Shown here in pieces: positions 1-6,414 of a stretch of DNA of 23,260 bases. The notes beneath the pieces were generated by a model. The model was not told the origin of the DNA and did no database searches. It worked only from the letters and a program-made list of their open reading frames with translations. Position numbers and translations under genes: made by a program. Position 1 is the stretch's first letter; each line of letters opens with the position of its first letter. The DNA comes from CALJIC01 sp039805565 (GTDB lineage: Bacteria; Chloroflexota; Chloroflexia; Chloroflexales; Roseiflexaceae), in assembly GCA_039805565.1 (NCBI GenBank), contig JBDLTZ010000031.1, forward strand, positions 1 to 23,260, given 5' to 3'.

Positions 1-890
1 CAGGCCGCGATCACCATGCCGGCGAAGGAGTTGTCCTTCACGCCCGCCGCCCACTCGGCGCCCCACCACGGGATGTTGGCGTCAATGCCCTCCTTGCGGG
101 CGCGCGCCGCCATCTCGAAGGGGCGGGTGGCCTTCTCCTCGATCAGGATCTTGGTGCCGTCCAGGTAGCCCTCGCCCTGCTGGCGGTAGAGCGCACCGTA
201 GATGTCGGTGCCGGCGTCGGCGAAGAGGCTGGTCTTGCCGCCGCTCTTCTCCTTGAACTCCGTGGCGAATGCGAAGAAGTCATCCCAGGTCTTCTTGTCC
301 GTGCCGATCATCTCCTCGATCTTCTCCGGCTCGGTCGGGTAGCCGGCGGCCTCGAAGAGATCAGTGCGGTACCAGAAGCCCGCAGGCCCGATGTCCCACG
401 GCATGGCGACGAGGCGGCCGTCGGCAGTGGAGCCCTGCGTCCACTTGTAGGCCACCATATCCTTCTCGAACGAGCCGCCGTCGAACGGCGCGGCCTTCAG
501 GTCGGCCAGGCCGCCCTTGGCGGTGAAGCCGCCGATGCGCCCGATCTCGAGCGAGGCCACGTCCGGCGCGCCCGAGCCGGCGGCGAAGGAGGTCAGCAGC
601 TTGTCGTGGGCGTCGGCGAAGGGGGTGTTGACGAAGTTCACCTTGACCTGGGGGTTAACCTTGGCGTACTCGTCGGCCCAGACCTGGCCAACCGCGTCCC
701 ACCACCAGAAGGTGATCTCGGTCACCGCCGTGTTGCCCTGGACGGGTGCCTCGGCCGCCGGCTGCTCGGCCTGGCCGCCAGCCGCAGGCGCCGGCGCGGC
801 CGCGTTGCCGCCACAAGCCGCCAGAAGACCAACGCCGCCCATCGCCGCAGCGGCGCGCAGGAAATTGCGTCGGGAGAGTTTGCTCGCCAT
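1..890 (-). CDS. ABC transporter extracellular sugar-binding lipoprotein (C-terminus cut by window edge)
   Basis: The reading frame runs from an ATG at 890 down through the window edge without a stop, so about 296 residues are visible and the C-terminus is missing. It begins with a textbook twin-arginine signal (SRRNFLR, residues 6-12), a hydrophobic stretch and a lipobox LLAAC with Cys26, followed by an Ala/Pro/Gly/Glu linker to about residue 55. The mature part starts with ITFWWWDAVGQVWADEYAK and continues with features typical of family 1 solute-binding proteins (a VNP-type motif, then a segment like APDVASLEIGRIGGF). The likely role is capture of a sugar or oligosaccharide outside the membrane for an ABC importer; permease genes would be expected beyond the left edge. 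Export by Tat implies folding before secretion. An AGAGGA ribosome-binding site lies just upstream of the ATG. Family confidence is high; substrate is unknown. Confidence 0.9.
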   Translation of the reverse strand, partial: MASKLSRRNFLRAAAAMGGVGLLAACGGNAAAPAPAAGGQAEQPAAEAPVQGNTAVTEITFWWWDAVGQVWADEYAKVNPQVKVNFVNTPFADAHDKLLTSFAAGSGAPDVASLEIGRIGGFTAKGGLADLKAAPFDGGSFEKDMVAYKWTQGSTADGRLVAMPWDIGPAGFWYRTDLFEAAGYPTEPEKIEEMIGTDKKTWDDFFAFATEFKEKSGGKTSLFADAGTDIYGALYRQQGEGYLDGTKILIEEKATRPFEMAARARKEGIDANIPWWGAEWAAGVKDNSFAGMVIAA

Positions 891-1396
891 GGTTGCTGTC
901 CTCTTTCTGTTCCTTCGTTGGAGTCAGGGGTCACGGTCCTGCCATCAGGCGCAACGGGCGCCCGCAGACCTGGACGAACGAGCATCAGGCGTTCGGTACG
1001 TCGAACACCTGCTCGACGGAGTTGCGGCGTCTTAGCACCGCTGGGCATTTGTGTTCAGGCCATGCTCGGGCCTGAGCCTGCGCCGTGTTTGCTACCTCCA
1101 TTCGCTTGCGAATACGGCATACAGAGTTGCTCGGGCATGTGCCCGGCCGCGGAGAAAGCTCTGAGTAGGAAGTGAAAGGGGCATCAGCATGTATACACCT
1201 CGTACGCAAAAAGAGGTGTAATCGATGGGCACACTAACGTGCGCCGCCGCCCACGCTGATAACGTGTCCGGGTGAGCGAAGCTGCACTACCATACCATCA
1301 AGACTGTACGACGTCATTGTCAGTACCTATTGGTGGCGGCCCAATCCGCGCGGGCCTGTGGGGATGATCAGATTAGGCCAATGGAACGTGATAATG
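891..1396 (-). other. Non-coding leader region of the sugar-binding protein
   Basis: About 500 bases between the promoter at 1397-1425 and the start codon at 890 contain no convincing gene on either strand. Two hairpins can be seen: TCAGGCC/GGCCTGA at 1055-1075 with a 7-base loop, and TACACCTC/GAGGTGTA at 1194-1220. If the promoter at 1397-1425 is the only one, the binding-protein mRNA has an unusually long 5' leader. I did not find a better minus-strand promoter closer to the gene. Confidence 0.45.
1194..1220. repeat. 8-bp inverted repeat, candidate operator or leader hairpin
   Basis: TACACCTC (1194-1201) and GAGGTGTA (1213-1220) form a perfect 8-bp dyad around an 11-base A-rich spacer. It lies in the untranslated region upstream of the sugar-binding protein. 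It could be a regulator-binding site or an mRNA hairpin. The dyad itself is certain; the function is not. Confidence 0.45.
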
Positions 1397-1425
1397 ATTA
1401 TACAGAAGATGTGCGTGATCGTCAA
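1397..1425 (-). promoter_or_regulatory. Sigma-70-type promoter facing the sugar-binding protein
   Basis: On the minus strand TTGACG (1425-1420) is separated by exactly 17 bases from a perfect TATAAT (1402-1397). It points toward the ABC binding protein, with transcription predicted to start near 1390. It is arranged back to back with the plus-strand promoter at 1451-1479. Confidence 0.7.
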
Positions 1426-1455
1426 GTGACCGGTCACATGTCCTGAACACTTGAC
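1421..1455. promoter_or_regulatory. Nested palindromes between two divergent promoters
   Basis: GTGACCGGTCAC (1426-1437) is a perfect 12-bp palindrome lying between the two opposed -35 boxes. Around it, GTCAAGTG (1421-1428) and CACTTGAC (1448-1455) form an 8-bp inverted repeat. Part of that outer repeat is simply the two facing TTGAC hexamers, but the CAC flank and the inner palindrome are extra symmetry. The position would suit a regulator acting on both promoters at once. Confidence 0.55.
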
Positions 1456-1479
1456 ACAGCTTGCCCCACTGCGTATAGT
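1451..1479 (+). promoter_or_regulatory. Near-consensus sigma-70 promoter of the response regulator
   Basis: A perfect TTGACA (1451-1456) is followed by a 17-base spacer and TATAGT (1474-1479, 5 of 6 consensus). Transcription should start near 1486, about 55 bases before the GTG at 1541. This rules out the ATG at 1451 as a start codon, since it falls in the -35 box. Confidence 0.75.
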
Positions 1480-1540
1480 TCTCGCACTCACGGCACCACG
1501 TGTTCTGTGGTTGCCTTTGGGCTTCGTGGAAGGCTCTCAC

Positions 1541-1951
1541 GTGACTCACCCCCCATGGCGCGTCGCAATTGTCGACGACGATCGCGCGTACACCGAGATG
1601 GTGTCCGATGTGCTCGCTGAAGAAGGCTTCGAGGTGCTCTCCTTCCGCAACAGCGCCGATGCTCGCCGCCTTCTCCCGGCCGCGCGCCCCGACCTCGTTA
1701 TTCTGGACCTGTGGCTCGAGCACCCGGGCTCCGGCCTCGCTCTGGCGACGTGGCTGTATGAGGAGCCGGCAACCCGCTCCATTCCGCTCGTGATCTGCTC
1801 GGGCGATACAGCACAACTCCGGAGCAACACCCGCACCACCTCGCTCGGAACGTACACGACGCTCCACAAACCCTTCGATCTTGACGAGCTCCTCGACGCC
1901 GTACGACGTATGCTCCCCTCCGCCCCGCTCTTGAGCGGCGCCTCCTACTAA
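1541..1951 (+). CDS. Receiver-only response regulator
   Basis: The 136-residue product is a stand-alone CheY-like receiver domain with no output domain. The acidic pocket is Asp12-Asp13-Asp14 (AIVDDD), the phospho-acceptor is Asp56 (VILDLWLEH), the switch Ser is Ser87 (VICSGD) and the conserved Lys is Lys110 (LHKPFD). I start it at the GTG at 1541, which has GGAAGG 7 bases upstream and lies downstream of a strong promoter; upstream in-frame codons fall in or before that promoter. It probably acts by phosphorylation-dependent protein contact, for example as a phosphorelay intermediate. No histidine kinase is adjacent; the nearest is the orphan kinase at 21141-23024. Its gene may be regulated jointly with the divergent sugar-binding protein through the palindromes at 1421-1455. 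Confidence 0.9.
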   Translation: MTHPPWRVAIVDDDRAYTEMVSDVLAEEGFEVLSFRNSADARRLLPAARPDLVILDLWLEHPGSGLALATWLYEEPATRSIPLVICSGDTAQLRSNTRTTSLGTYTTLHKPFDLDELLDAVRRMLPSAPLLSGASY

Positions 1952-1977
1952 AGAGCTCCACACAAACCAATCCGTTT

Positions 1978-2018
1978 GGGGGTGGGTTTCAGGGAGGGGT
2001 TAGCCCACCCAGGCCCAC
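1978..2018. repeat. G-rich palindromic intergenic repeat, copy 1
   Basis: The stretch GGTGGGTTTCAGGGAGGGG followed by TTAGCCCACCC matches in order and spacing the element at 4698-4738. GGGTGGG (1980-1986) and CCCACCC (2004-2010) can pair. It lies between the response regulator and the Rieske gene and may act as a weak terminator or mRNA-stabilising hairpin. Confidence 0.55.
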
Positions 2019-2126
2019 CCTTAACGAATAACATCGGTGGTTTTATGTTGCCCTACACGTTTCCTGGCATACCTCTTGCGAATCCTGGGTTTCAGCACCT
2101 CATTCTGTCGAAGAGGAGAGAGACCC

Positions 2127-3125
2127 ATGGTTCAGAACCACACTGGGGGCGCCGGGCTCCCCTCGGCCTTCGGCTCCACCGAGGTCGAGCGCACGATCAA
2201 GAACATCCCGGGGCTCGAGGAGGCCGGCCTGCGCCTGTCACGCGCGGTCCACGAGGCGGTGCTCAGCGGCGGTGAGCCGACGCGCGCCCTGGCCGATGTC
2301 CTCCACGGCGTCTGGCTCGGCCACTCGCTGCACGCCGCCATGGTCACGCTGCCGATCGGCGCCTGGACCTCCGCCGCGGCCTTCGATGCCTACGCGGCCG
2401 TCAGCGGCGCCCGTGAGGCCGAGTGGGCCGCCGATCGCCTGCTGACGCTCGGAGTCGTGGCGGCCATCCCCACCGCGATGGCTGGCTTGACCGACTACTC
2501 GGCGATCAAGAAAGATGCCGCGGCCCTCGGCATGGCGCACGCCCTGCTCAACTCCACCGCCCTGTCCCTGTTCCTCGGCTCACTCTGGGCGCGCGCCGCG
2601 CGCAACCGCGGGCTCGGGGTGCTGCTCTCCACCGCCGGCCTCGCCGCGGTTACGGTCTCGGGCGTGCTCGGCGGCGACCTGTCCTACCGTCGCAGGGTCG
2701 GCGTGAACCACGCGCCCTCGCCCACTGGTCCTGAGCAGTGGACGCGCGCCCTGGCGCTCGAGGAGCTGGACCTCAACGGCACGCGCCGCGTCGAGGTGGA
2801 CGGCGCCCCGGTGCTGCTCTACCGCGACGCCGATGGCATCCATGCGATCGGGGCGGTGTGTAGCCACGCCGGCGGCCCGCTCGAGGAGGGGAAGATCGCG
2901 AACCACTGCGTCGAGTGCCCCTGGCACCAGTCGGTGTTCGACCTCCGCACCGGCGAGGTTGTGCACGGGCCGGCCACGCACGCCCAGCCGGCCTACGAGG
3001 CGCGGGTGTGGGGGAACCAGGTGGAGGTGCGCCTGGTGCGGAGCGAGAGCCTGGAGGGTGCCGCGGCTGATGAGCGCGCTGCGGCTCCGTCCCGCCAGGG
3101 CGAGCGAGTGGGTCTGGAGTCTTGA
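2127..3125 (+). CDS. DUF2231 membrane domain fused to a Rieske [2Fe-2S] domain
   Basis: The 332-residue product has two parts. Residues about 55-190 form a membrane domain of DUF2231 type with roughly four hydrophobic segments (from GVWLGHSLHAAMVTLPIGAW to GLAAVTVSGVLGG). Residues about 205-305 are a Rieske ferredoxin domain with both cluster-binding motifs: Cys245-Ser-His247 (CSHAGGPL) and Cys264-Pro-Trp-His267 (CPWHQSVF). It should be an electron-transfer protein at the cytoplasmic membrane, its cluster domain following the last membrane span; the partner is unknown. The ATG at 2127 is chosen because AAGAGGAGAG precedes it at 2111-2120; an in-frame extension to 2037 has no such site. The next gene (SRPBCC) follows after 120 bases with no obvious promoter and may be co-transcribed. 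Confidence 0.88.
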   Translation: MVQNHTGGAGLPSAFGSTEVERTIKNIPGLEEAGLRLSRAVHEAVLSGGEPTRALADVLHGVWLGHSLHAAMVTLPIGAWTSAAAFDAYAAVSGAREAEWAADRLLTLGVVAAIPTAMAGLTDYSAIKKDAAALGMAHALLNSTALSLFLGSLWARAARNRGLGVLLSTAGLAAVTVSGVLGGDLSYRRRVGVNHAPSPTGPEQWTRALALEELDLNGTRRVEVDGAPVLLYRDADGIHAIGAVCSHAGGPLEEGKIANHCVECPWHQSVFDLRTGEVVHGPATHAQPAYEARVWGNQVEVRLVRSESLEGAAADERAAAPSRQGERVGLES

Positions 3126-3245
3126 GGCGTGAGAGCTCGCCAGCGCTGAGCTGGGGTCTGGGGGCCAGGTACCCGCTGGGTGTCCCCAAAACCCCCTGAG
3201 TGTAGAACCAGACGCGCGCCAGCGCGACGCGAAGCAGAGGATACC

Positions 3246-3710
3246 ATGGCAGACCAGTTTACCAAGACGATCATCATCGGAGCGCCGATCAGCGCCGTGT
3301 ACGACCTGTGGGCCAACTTCGAAAACTTCCCGTACTTCATGAAGCATATCAAGGCGGTCACCAAGACCGGCGACCGCACCAGCCACTGGGTGATGGAGGG
3401 ACCGGTCGGGATGACCTTTCAGTGGGATGCCGACACCACGCTGCTCGAGCAGGATGCACGCATCGCGTGGAACAGCCGCGACAGCGGCGACATCAAGACC
3501 AGCGGCCAGGCGATCTTCACCGAGCTCCCCACCGGCCAGACGCAGGTGACGGTGACGCTGCAGTATGTGGCGCCAGGCGGTACACTGGGCCAGGCGGCGG
3601 CGAAGCTGCTCGAGAATCCGGAGGGGCGGCTGGAGGAGGATCTGCGGAACTTCAAGCTGTACGCCGAGGAGCGCGCTGGCGGCTACGAGCGCTCGCACGG
3701 CGCGGCGTAG
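3246..3710 (+). CDS. SRPBCC (START-like) cyclase/dehydrase family protein
   Basis: The 154-residue protein fits the polyketide cyclase/dehydrase branch of the SRPBCC fold: an N-terminal strand (QFTKTIIIGAPISAVYDLWANFENFPYFM), a middle beta-sheet (SHWVMEGPVGMTFQWDADTTLLEQDARIAWNS, written here as two runs: SHWVMEGPVGM and TFQWDADTTLL) and a long C-terminal helix (LEEDLRNFKLYAEE). Such proteins bind hydrophobic ligands in a helix-grip cavity, and this subgroup is often found among stress and membrane-associated genes. No catalytic residue can be assigned. The ATG at 3246 has AGAGGA about 5 bases upstream. It follows the DUF2231-Rieske gene by 120 bases and is followed at once by a hairpin terminator. 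Confidence 0.82.
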   Translation: MADQFTKTIIIGAPISAVYDLWANFENFPYFMKHIKAVTKTGDRTSHWVMEGPVGMTFQWDADTTLLEQDARIAWNSRDSGDIKTSGQAIFTELPTGQTQVTVTLQYVAPGGTLGQAAAKLLENPEGRLEEDLRNFKLYAEERAGGYERSHGAA

Positions 3711-3722
3711 GGGCGGAACGAG

Positions 3723-3754
3723 AAAGCGTCGGAGGCATCTAGCCCCGACGCTTT
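3723..3754 (+). terminator. Rho-independent terminator of the SRPBCC gene
   Basis: AAAGCGTCGG (3723-3732) pairs perfectly with CCGACGCTTT (3745-3754) around a 12-base loop. It begins 13 bases after the SRPBCC stop codon and is followed by GCTTTA, a short T-rich tail. Confidence 0.7.
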
Positions 3755-3805
3755 GCTTTAGCTTGCAGCCGCTACATGCTGCGGCACTGAGTCACTGCGC
3801 ATCGA

Positions 3806-3907
3806 TGTCATGCTGAGCCAAGCTTCGTACTTCATCCGGTTATGAGTCCTGCCAGCTTGAATGTAGCGAAGAGTCTTTGGAGATGCTTCGCTGCACTCAG
3901 CATGACA
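3806..3907. repeat. About 102-bp palindromic element with 12-bp perfect termini
   Basis: TGTCATGCTGAG (3806-3817) is repeated inverted as CTCAGCATGACA (3896-3907). Inside is a second imperfect dyad in which GCGAAGAGTCT opposes AGATGCTTCGC. There is no coding potential. It sits between the convergent SRPBCC and PfpI genes. The form is that of a short non-autonomous palindromic repeat (REP- or MITE-like); I recall similar sequences scattered between genes in other bacteria, which a search could confirm. Confidence 0.6.
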
Positions 3908-3940
3908 CGTATCCGCGCCGCTGGCCCTCGGGTAGAGATG

Positions 3941-4681
3941 CTACCTGCGCATATCGGCCGTAGGGTGCGACGCCGTCACGCTGCCCTGCTGCGTGTTGCG
4001 GATCACGCCTGCCGCCGCGGCCCCGCCCGCCACGAGGAGAGCACCCAGCACCCAGCGCAGCAGCCCGCCCTTCGACTCGGCCGCTGCGTCCGCCAACGCC
4101 ATCGGCACCGCCTCGGGCTGTGCCTCCGCGGCCGGGCGTGTGCGCTTCGCGAACAGCTCGACCATCGCCTTGGTGAACTTCGGCAGGTCCTGCGGGCCGC
4201 GGCTCGAGACCCAGTTGCCGTCCCGCACCACCGGCTCGTCCTTCCAGGTGCCGCCCGCGTTGCTGATGTCGTCCTTGATCCCCTGCCACGAGGTGAGCGT
4301 GCGCCCCGTCACGAGCCCTGCTGAGGCCAGCAGCCACGGGCCGTGGCAGATCACCGCGATCGGCTTGCCCGCCGCCTCGAAGTCCCGCACGAACTGGAGC
4401 GCCGCCTCCGTCTGCCGCAGGAAGTCGGGGCTGTGCAGCCCGCCCGGCAGCAGCAGCGCGTCGTAGCCGGCCGCCTCGGCGTTCTGGATGAGCCGGTCCA
4501 CCGCAACCTTCTTGCCGGGGACCAGCATGTTCATCCCCAGGATCTTGCCCGGCCGCAGCGAGATGACCTCGACCGTGGCGCCCTGCTTGCGCAGCTCCTT
4601 CATCGGCGCCATCAGCTCGACCTGCTCGAAACCGTCGGCGGCCAGCGCGGCCACCTTCAGGCCCTCAAGTTTCTTGCCCAT
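3941..4681 (-). CDS. DJ-1/PfpI family protein with C-terminal membrane anchor
   Basis: Residues 7-180 form a class I glutamine-amidotransferase-like PfpI domain. The nucleophile elbow is ICHGPWLL with Cys112 and His113, and the acidic partner is probably in the FEQVEL segment at residues 18-23. The family includes intracellular proteases and glyoxalase/deglycase-type enzymes; the exact reaction cannot be told from sequence. Unusually, the protein continues past the typical domain end with an Ala/Glu/Pro-rich linker and one hydrophobic segment (residues 207-226, LLRWVLGALLVAGGAAAAGV), giving 246 residues and a predicted membrane tether. The start at 4681 has AAAGGAG upstream. It is third in the minus-strand run after the glycosyltransferase and mutase, 58 bases behind the mutase across a hairpin repeat that may reduce its expression. 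Confidence 0.88.
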   Translation of the reverse strand: MGKKLEGLKVAALAADGFEQVELMAPMKELRKQGATVEVISLRPGKILGMNMLVPGKKVAVDRLIQNAEAAGYDALLLPGGLHSPDFLRQTEAALQFVRDFEAAGKPIAVICHGPWLLASAGLVTGRTLTSWQGIKDDISNAGGTWKDEPVVRDGNWVSSRGPQDLPKFTKAMVELFAKRTRPAAEAQPEAVPMALADAAAESKGGLLRWVLGALLVAGGAAAAGVIRNTQQGSVTASHPTADMRR

Positions 4682-4697
4682 TGTGAACTCCTTTGTT

Positions 4698-4738
4698 GGT
4701 GGGTATCAGGGAGGGCTGAGCCCTCCCCAACCCTCCCC
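4698..4738. repeat. G-rich palindromic intergenic repeat, copy 2
   Basis: The element begins GGTGGGTATCAGGGAGGGC and contains a perfect 8-bp stem GGGAGGGC (4709-4716) / GCCCTCCC (4720-4727) with a 3-base loop. It is related to the copy at 1978-2018 and to the hairpin at 11341-11365. It fills the gap between the mutase stop and the PfpI ribosome-binding site and could attenuate read-through within the operon. Confidence 0.65.
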
Positions 4739-4739
4739 G

Positions 4740-6371
4740 CTACGCCCCGATCTCGCGCTCCCGCAGCGGCTCATTCTGGCCCTGGAGCTCGCGCACCTTC
4801 TCAGCCGCCTGCCGCCCCGCCACGAACGCGTGATCCGAGTTATAGTACTCCCACTCGCTATAGCGCCCCGAGAGCACGATGTCGTACTGGAGCAGCCATG
4901 AGCGGATGGTCTCGACGTGCTGCTTGCGGTCGTGGTCATAGATCACGTAGGCGAACGGCATGTCCACCTCGTTCGCCGCCCAGATCTCATCATCCTCGTG
5001 GATGATTCCAACTTGGATGCAGTGCTGGATACAGAGCTGGATGAGCTCCTCGCCCTCGCACGGCAGCGGCTTCAGCGGCCCATAGGTGATCTCGCAGGTG
5101 ATGCCGAAGCCGCCCGCCGGGTTGCAGTGCGGGCTGGCGTTGCCTTGCACGAAGATGCGGTGGAAGACCGTATCCTCGGGGTAGTAGATCCAGTGCTTGT
5201 CGGTGACGTTCTCGCGCCCGATGCCGATGTTGACGCAGCGCACCGAGGTGTGGCGCAGACCGGCGGCGGCATCCTGCACCTCGGCTGGCGCCTCGTCGCC
5301 CATCAGGCGCACCAGCACCGGCAGCGGCATGGTGCTCACCAGGTGGCCGTACTGCACCGTGCTGCCGTCGTCCAGCGTCAGCTCGTGGCGCGAAGGGGAG
5401 ACGGCAGCCACGTGTGTGCCGGTACGGAGCTCGCCCTTCAGGTGTGGCAGGAAGCCGTCCATCAGTGCCTGGAAGCCGCCCTTGAGTGGGTAGCCGAAGC
5501 GGGCGTTGGGTCCCATCGGCTTGGGCTTTGGCGAGAGGGCGCCATCGAGCATCTCGTCGAGGTTTGGCAGGGGCACGCGCCCGCCGAGCCACGAGGTCTC
5601 CATCTGGTCGAGCGGCACCGCCCAGATCTTGCGGTTGTACGGCACGGCGAAGTGCTTGGCGATGCCGGCGCCCCAGACGCGGTAGATGAACTCCTCGAAG
5701 TTGCGCGGCTCGAGGCTGGCTGTGGCTGGATCGCAGGTCTTGTCGTCGCCGTTGAACACGTCGGCTGTGCCGTCAGCGCAGCAGTCGTCCACCTCGGCGT
5801 CTTTGACGTCTGCGCTCGGGCCGGCCAGGCTTGCCTTCGTGCTGCCGTTGCCGTTCTGGTGAGCGGCGCCGTTCTGGTGCGTAGCAGCAGCAAGGGCATG
5901 GTGGCCGTTCGTATGGACGGGCATCTGCTGCGCCTTTTCGGTCTGCTGCTGCGCTTTTGCACCGAGCACCCGACCGCTGCTGCTCGCGTCCGGCTTCTCG
6001 TTCACCGGGCCGAAGCGCGCCTCGATCGCCCCCAGAATGCACTCTTTGATCACGTCGGCCGGGAGGCCGTAGAGCGCGCCCTGGAACGGGTAGCGGGTAA
6101 AGATGCCCTTGCTGTACACCCACGCCTCGCGGTCCTGCCAGTGGACGTTGTCCCCGAGCAGCAGCTTGTACATCTCGTGGACGTACGGGTCGTTGGAGAA
6201 CATAATGTGGCCGGCGAAGTCGAAGGTGAAGCCGTTGTCCACGATCGAGCGGCACCAGCCGCCCACGCGCTCCTCGCGCTCGATCAGCAGCGCGTCCTCG
6301 CCCAGGTGGTACGCGGCGCTCAGGCCCGTGGGGCCGGCGCCAATAATCACGGTTGGTGGAGTACTCTCCAT
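4740..6371 (-). CDS. glf: UDP-galactopyranose mutase-like flavoprotein (eukaryotic type)
   Basis: The 543-residue protein opens with an FAD-binding Rossmann motif (VIIGAGPTGLSAAYHL, residues 8-23) and ERVGGWCRS. Several segments match, by memory, fungal and trypanosomal UDP-galactopyranose mutases: AGHIMFSNDP, GIFTRYPFQ, PYNRKIWAVP, SWLGGRVPLPNL, GPNARFGYPLKGG, WIYYPED and the tail EYYNSDHAFVAG. That enzyme converts UDP-galactopyranose to UDP-galactofuranose using reduced FAD. Between EARFG and EPRNFEEF (about residues 122-222) lies an extra stretch rich in Gln, Asn, His and Ala, absent from the family as I know it. The residue before PYN, Arg in the fungal enzyme as I recall, is Val243 here, so substrate use may differ. 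I start at the ATG at 6371 because AGAGGAG precedes it by 9 bases; an upstream GTG at 6398 would place that site inside the coding region. It lies 43 bases after the glycosyltransferase. Confidence 0.78.
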   Translation of the reverse strand: MESTPPTVIIGAGPTGLSAAYHLGEDALLIEREERVGGWCRSIVDNGFTFDFAGHIMFSNDPYVHEMYKLLLGDNVHWQDREAWVYSKGIFTRYPFQGALYGLPADVIKECILGAIEARFGPVNEKPDASSSGRVLGAKAQQQTEKAQQMPVHTNGHHALAAATHQNGAAHQNGNGSTKASLAGPSADVKDAEVDDCCADGTADVFNGDDKTCDPATASLEPRNFEEFIYRVWGAGIAKHFAVPYNRKIWAVPLDQMETSWLGGRVPLPNLDEMLDGALSPKPKPMGPNARFGYPLKGGFQALMDGFLPHLKGELRTGTHVAAVSPSRHELTLDDGSTVQYGHLVSTMPLPVLVRLMGDEAPAEVQDAAAGLRHTSVRCVNIGIGRENVTDKHWIYYPEDTVFHRIFVQGNASPHCNPAGGFGITCEITYGPLKPLPCEGEELIQLCIQHCIQVGIIHEDDEIWAANEVDMPFAYVIYDHDRKQHVETIRSWLLQYDIVLSGRYSEWEYYNSDHAFVAGRQAAEKVRELQGQNEPLREREIGA

Positions 6372-6414
6372 CGCTCTTGACTCCTCTGTACGCGCCACTG
6401 TGGAGGCGCTGCTA

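Noticed and set aside
1451..1540. N-terminal extension of the response regulator from an ATG at 1451
   Set aside because: The codon lies in the -35 box of the promoter, and the GTG at 1541 has a good ribosome-binding site and begins just before the receiver fold.
1373..1963. 196-codon minus-strand frame over the response regulator
   Set aside because: The receiver domain on the plus strand is unmistakable, and this frame runs into the promoter region.
4917..6380. 487-codon plus-strand frame over the mutase gene
   Set aside because: It is antisense to the mutase, which has a full FAD motif and family segments; the frame itself shows no recognisable motif.
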